Assembly (NCBI RefSeq): GCF_004217545.1
Contig: NZ_SHKY01000001.1
Span: 3,658,001 to 3,722,000 of the forward strand
DNA from: Krasilnikovia cinnamomea
GTDB lineage: Bacteria; Actinomycetota; Actinomycetes; Mycobacteriales; Micromonosporaceae
Length of the DNA: 64,000 bases
Reading direction: 5' to 3'
Part shown: one piece after another, positions 61,109 through 64,000 of the stretch
Numbering within the stretch: the first letter of the stretch is position 1
Layout of the letters: each line of letters starts with the position of its first letter
The notes under the pieces: model-generated
Databases searched by the model: none
Told to the model about the DNA's origin: nothing
Seen by the model: the letters and a program-made list of their open reading frames with translations, nothing else
Position numbers and translations under genes: made by a program

Positions 61109-61659
61109 GGGGGACCGTGCCGGGGCTGGGCACCCCGTACCCGCTGCACACCCTGCTGCCGGCGGTCTACCAGGAGGAGGACCCGTTCGTCGTCCGGTTC
61201 ACCGGCGGGCTCGACGACGTGCTCGCGCCGGTGATCTCCACGCTCGACAACCTCGACGCCTACGTCGATCCGCTGCTGGCCCCGGAGGACTTCCTCGCCT
61301 GGCTGGCCGGCTGGGTCGGGGTGACGGTCAACGACAACGCGCCGCTGCCCCTGCACCGGGCCACGGTCGCGCGGGCCGCCGAACTGCACCGGCTGCGCGG
61401 CACGGTCGCCGGGCTGCGCGCCGCCCTGGAACTGCTGACCGGCGGGGACGTCGAGATCACCGACAGCGGCGGCGTCACCTGGTCGGACACCCCCGGCACG
61501 GCCGCACCCGGCGACCCACACCCATGGGTACGGGTCCACGTCCGCGTCCCGGCCGAGCTGGGCTGGTCGCCGGACGCCCTGCACGCGGCCGTCGAGGCGG
61601 CCGTCGTGGCCGCCAAGCCCGCACACGTTCAGCACGTCGTGGAGGTGACCATCCGATGA
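61105..61659 (+). CDS. eCIS tail/baseplate protein (gpI-like, Pvc12)
   Basis: 184 residues: 'HTLLPAVYQEEDPFVVRFTGGLDDVLAPVISTLDNLDAYVDPLLAPEDFLAWLAGWVGV' and 'ARAAELHRLRGTVAGLRAALELLTGGDVEITDSGG', a typical eCIS/P2 gpI-type tail protein. GTG at 61105 overlaps the gpJ stop (GTGA); a second GTG at 61117 is possible. Confidence 0.92.
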   Translation: MRGTVPGLGTPYPLHTLLPAVYQEEDPFVVRFTGGLDDVLAPVISTLDNLDAYVDPLLAPEDFLAWLAGWVGVTVNDNAPLPLHRATVARAAELHRLRGTVAGLRAALELLTGGDVEITDSGGVTWSDTPGTAAPGDPHPWVRVHVRVPAELGWSPDALHAAVEAAVVAAKPAHVQHVVEVTIR

Positions 61660-63437
61660 TCGTCTGCAAGAACTGCGGGTACCGCAACGCCGGGTCCGAC
61701 TCGTTCTGCGGCTCCTGCGGCGCGTTCCTGGAGTGGACCGGGGAGCGGGTCGAGCCGCCGAAGCCCGCACCCAGACCCGAGCCCGAGGCCGAGCCGGAGC
61801 CCGCCAAGCGGGGCCTGCTGTCCCGGGTGCAGTCCATGCTGTACGCCGACGTCGGGAACCGCGACCCGATCGCCCGACCCACCCGGCCCGGAATGCCGGG
61901 TGCGGCCGGGGGACCCGGTGGTTCGCTGGGCGGCGGGCCGGGGCTGAAGCCGCCGGGCAGCGGGCCGGGGCTGAAGCCGCCGGGCGCCAAGCCGGCCGTA
62001 CCGCCCCCGCCGGGCGGCCGGCCGGTGCCGCCCCCGCCGCCACCCGGTGGGAAGCCCGCGGTGCCGCCACCGCCCCCGCCGGGCGGGAAGCCCGGTCTGC
62101 CGCCTCCGCCGGGTGGCCGGCCGGTGCCGCCTCCACCGCCACCGGGCGGGCGGCCCACGCCTCCGCCGCCGCCGGGCGGGCGGCCCACGCCTCCGCCGCC
62201 GCCGGGCGCGGCGACGCCGGGCCTCCCGCCGCCGCCCGGCGCGGGAAAGCCCGGCCTCCCGCCGCCACCCGGCGGCGCGCCGAAGCCGACTTTGCCGCCT
62301 CCGCCCGGTGGAGCCGCCGTGCCCCCGCCGCCTGGTGGGGCCGGTGCTCCGCCTCCACCCGGTGGGGCCGGTGCGCCACCGCCGCGCGGTGGGGCCACGC
62401 TGCCACCTCCGCCCGGTGGGCGCGCCGTGCCGCCCCCGCCGCCCCCCGGCGGGAGGCCCACGCTGCCGCCTCCGCCCGGCGCGGGTGCCCTCGTCGCACC
62501 CCTGCCCAGCGGTGGCGACGTGCCGGCCAGCACGCCGGACCCGCTGCCCGGCCCCGGCGTCAGCACGATGCCGGTCCGTACCCATGGGACCGATCCGGAT
62601 GTGGTGGCGCCCCAGGAACGCGGCCGCGCCCGCCGGTCCGTGCCGCGCAGCGCACCGAGCCGCCAACTGCAGCCGGGCGACCTGGTGTGCGGCGAGTGCG
62701 GCGAGGCCAACCTCCCGACCCGCCGGTTCTGCAGCCGGTGCGGCAACGACCTGAACGACGCCGAGGTCGTCCGCGCCCCGTGGTGGAAGCGCATCCTGCC
62801 GAAGCGCAAGCCGCGCGAGGCCCGCACCGTCGAGCCGGAGACCGGAGTCGCCCAGACCGGCGAACGCCGCCAGCACAAGAGGTCCGTCTTCCCGGCGATC
62901 CGCCAGACCATCGCGGTTGTGTTGCTGCTGTTCGGCATCGCGTACGCTTTCGTGCCCGCCCTGCGGGAGCGCACCAACGCCGAGGTGCTGGCGCTGCGCC
63001 AGCGGGCCGAGAAGCTCATCCTCGGCGCGCCCGTGCCCGTGCGGGCGGTGAAGGCCACGTCGACGCCGGTGAACAAGAAGCATCCGGCGGACGCCGCGGT
63101 CGACGGACACTGGAACACGTACTGGTCCACGCCGGTCTCCGGGGCCCGGCGGCTGACCCTGACCTTCCAGCAGCCGGTGGAACTGCACAAGGCACTGATC
63201 CGGGGCGGCATCGTCGGGGACATCCGGGCCAGCCAGCGGCCCCGGACCCTGCACCTGGTGTATCCCAGCGGGAAGGGCCAGGACCTGAAGATGGTCGACC
63301 ACACCGACCCGCAGGAGTTCGAGCTGGACAGCCACGGCAAGGTGAGCTCGGTGGAGATCTACGTGCAGGACACGTACACGAACGCCGAGAGCAAGCAGGT
63401 CACCATCAGCGAGGTGGAGCTGTTCACCGAGGAGTGA
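61656..63437 (+). CDS. eCIS-encoded membrane protein: two zinc ribbons, poly-Pro/Gly linker, membrane helix, discoidin-like domain (CisA-like)
   Basis: 593 residues. Zinc ribbon 1 'CKNCGYRNAGSDSFCGSCG' (~4-22), ~190 residues of PPPPGG-type repeats (~85-285), zinc ribbon 2 'CGECGEANLPTRRFCSRCG' (~345-363), one membrane helix ('TIAVVLLLFGIAYAFVPAL', ~420-438), and a C-terminal extracytoplasmic galactose-binding-like domain ('HPADAAVDGHWNTYWSTPVSGARRLTLTFQQPVELHKALIRGG'). Topology matches Streptomyces CisA, a CIS-cluster membrane protein needed for CIS function. ATG overlaps gpI (ATGA), so it is made with the particle. Likely docks particles on the cytoplasmic membrane. Confidence 0.87.
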   Translation: MIVCKNCGYRNAGSDSFCGSCGAFLEWTGERVEPPKPAPRPEPEAEPEPAKRGLLSRVQSMLYADVGNRDPIARPTRPGMPGAAGGPGGSLGGGPGLKPPGSGPGLKPPGAKPAVPPPPGGRPVPPPPPPGGKPAVPPPPPPGGKPGLPPPPGGRPVPPPPPPGGRPTPPPPPGGRPTPPPPPGAATPGLPPPPGAGKPGLPPPPGGAPKPTLPPPPGGAAVPPPPGGAGAPPPPGGAGAPPPRGGATLPPPPGGRAVPPPPPPGGRPTLPPPPGAGALVAPLPSGGDVPASTPDPLPGPGVSTMPVRTHGTDPDVVAPQERGRARRSVPRSAPSRQLQPGDLVCGECGEANLPTRRFCSRCGNDLNDAEVVRAPWWKRILPKRKPREARTVEPETGVAQTGERRQHKRSVFPAIRQTIAVVLLLFGIAYAFVPALRERTNAEVLALRQRAEKLILGAPVPVRAVKATSTPVNKKHPADAAVDGHWNTYWSTPVSGARRLTLTFQQPVELHKALIRGGIVGDIRASQRPRTLHLVYPSGKGQDLKMVDHTDPQEFELDSHGKVSSVEIYVQDTYTNAESKQVTISEVELFTEE

Positions 63438-63452
63438 GCGCCCCGCCGGACA

Positions 63453-63492
63453 CGACTCGGCCCCCGCCCTGCAAAGGACGGGGGCCGAGTCG
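63453..63492. terminator. Bidirectional terminator ending the eCIS operon
   Basis: Perfect 14-bp stem CGACTCGGCCCCCG and complement, between the CisA-like gene and the convergent gene at 63506. Confidence 0.85.
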
Positions 63493-63505
63493 TTGGGTCC
63501 GTGGC

Positions 63506-63988
63506 TCAGCTGGTGTGATAGTTGCCGTCACCGAAGAGCTGGAAGTCCCACTGGAGGCTGTGCGAGTTGACGAGGCTGCTCACCGAGCCGCTGACGGTCA
63601 GCGGCAGCCGGGCGATGGGTGCCGTCTCGGTGCCCGCGTTGCTGGGGTTGTGCACGTGGATCTGGACGTCGACGTCGAAGCCCCACAGCACGCTGCAGCG
63701 CGGCACGTACAGATAGCAGTTCGGGATGAAGGCGCCGCCGCCGTGGTGGCGGGCGCCGTACTCCCAGCGCAGATCGAACGCGATGTCGACGACCTCGACC
63801 CCGAACGCGTTCTCCATCTGCAGGCGCCAGGTGAGCCGGTTCGGCCCCTGGGCGCCGGTGAGCGAGCTGATCGGGTCGGCGACCCCGGCCGGCACCGCGT
63901 TGCAGGTGTTGCTGGCCAGGCTCGCCGATGGCTTGCCGGACTCGATGACGTGCCAGGCGGCGCTGGCTACGTTGGCCACGTCGGTCAT
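63506..63988 (-). CDS. Unknown soluble protein convergent with the eCIS operon
   Basis: 160 residues ('AAWHVIESGKPSASLASNTCNAVPAG', 'LTWRLQMENAFGVEVVDIAFDLRWEYGARHHGGGAFIPNCYLYVPRCSVLWGFDVDVQIHVHNPSNAG', 'SHSLQWDFQLFGDGNYH'). Mostly beta strands, three Cys, no signal peptide visible. No family recognised. ATG at 63986-63988, near the window edge, so the upstream signal cannot be judged. It could be unrelated to the injection system. Confidence 0.65.
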   Translation of the reverse strand: MTDVANVASAAWHVIESGKPSASLASNTCNAVPAGVADPISSLTGAQGPNRLTWRLQMENAFGVEVVDIAFDLRWEYGARHHGGGAFIPNCYLYVPRCSVLWGFDVDVQIHVHNPSNAGTETAPIARLPLTVSGSVSSLVNSHSLQWDFQLFGDGNYHTS

Positions 63989-64000
63989 GCGTATGCGCTC

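Noticed and set aside
60439-63340. Gly-rich leftward frames opposite the CisA-like gene (PE_PGRS-like appearance)
   Set aside because: They mirror the CCG-rich Pro/Gly repeat of the real rightward gene.
49238-63437. Type VI secretion system or resident prophage
   Set aside because: No TssB/TssC/TssJKLM membrane complex and no capsid, terminase or portal genes; DUF4255, DUF6760, DUF4157 and gp25/gpJ/gpI order fit an eCIS.

Overview
The window is very GC-rich, uses many GTG starts and tightly overlapping genes, and carries typical actinobacterial families (ESX/type VII secretion, SigE-type sigma factor, BTAD regulator, LPxTG surface protein). It looks like a chromosomal segment of a filamentous actinomycete, most likely Micromonosporaceae (inference from protein style; no rRNA or tRNA marker is present).

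Layout. 1-9 kb: tail of an anti-sigma factor-like protein, RarD permease, small holin-like membrane protein, and an isolated ESX module (EccE, two WXG100 proteins, and a 1040-residue double-SseB-domain protein followed by a small coupled gene). 9-19.6 kb: alpha/beta hydrolase whose nucleophile is missing, two tandem 791-residue M6 (immune inhibitor A) secreted metallopeptidases, acetyl-CoA synthetase, a degenerate Fic-like protein and a HAD phosphatase. 19.9-30.9 kb: an integrated mobile element bounded by 71-bp imperfect direct repeats, with tyrosine integrase, excisionase, a RepA/DnaB-type ATPase, small unknown genes, a regulator with an operator-embedded promoter, and a cargo end holding a phosphotransferase, a small HTH protein and a striking tandem-repeat membrane protein. 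It has no recognisable transfer gene. 31-42 kb: TSP3-type calcium-binding exported protein, LPxTG protein, DEAD-box helicase, sigma factor plus membrane partner, acetyltransferase, chemoreceptor, and a large ATPase-BTAD regulator. 42-49 kb: an accessory patch with an AbiE-like toxin-antitoxin pair and its operator cluster, VOC protein, a compact HTH-phosphoribosyltransferase / inositol-phosphatase-like / HD-hydrolase operon flanked by a 57-bp duplication, and a pseudogene.

49.2-63.4 kb: a nearly continuous contractile injection system (eCIS, phage-tail-like) operon: DUF4255 cap-type protein (divergent), sheath, tube, tail-assembly chaperone, DUF6760, DUF4157 protein, two more tube-type proteins, LysM tube adaptor, VgrG-like spike, gp25, gpJ and gpI baseplate proteins, and a membrane-anchored zinc-ribbon/discoidin-like protein resembling the Streptomyces CisA type. 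AAA+ ATPase, PAAR tip and classical tape measure are not in the window.

The most notable signal is at the chaperone/DUF6760 junction. A G GGG GGA slippery heptamer in the right frame is followed 4 nt later by a perfect 13-bp stem-loop, and DUF6760 has no ATG/GTG/TTG start. This is the architecture of the lambda G/GT tail-assembly-chaperone -1 programmed frameshift, here inside an actinobacterial injection system.
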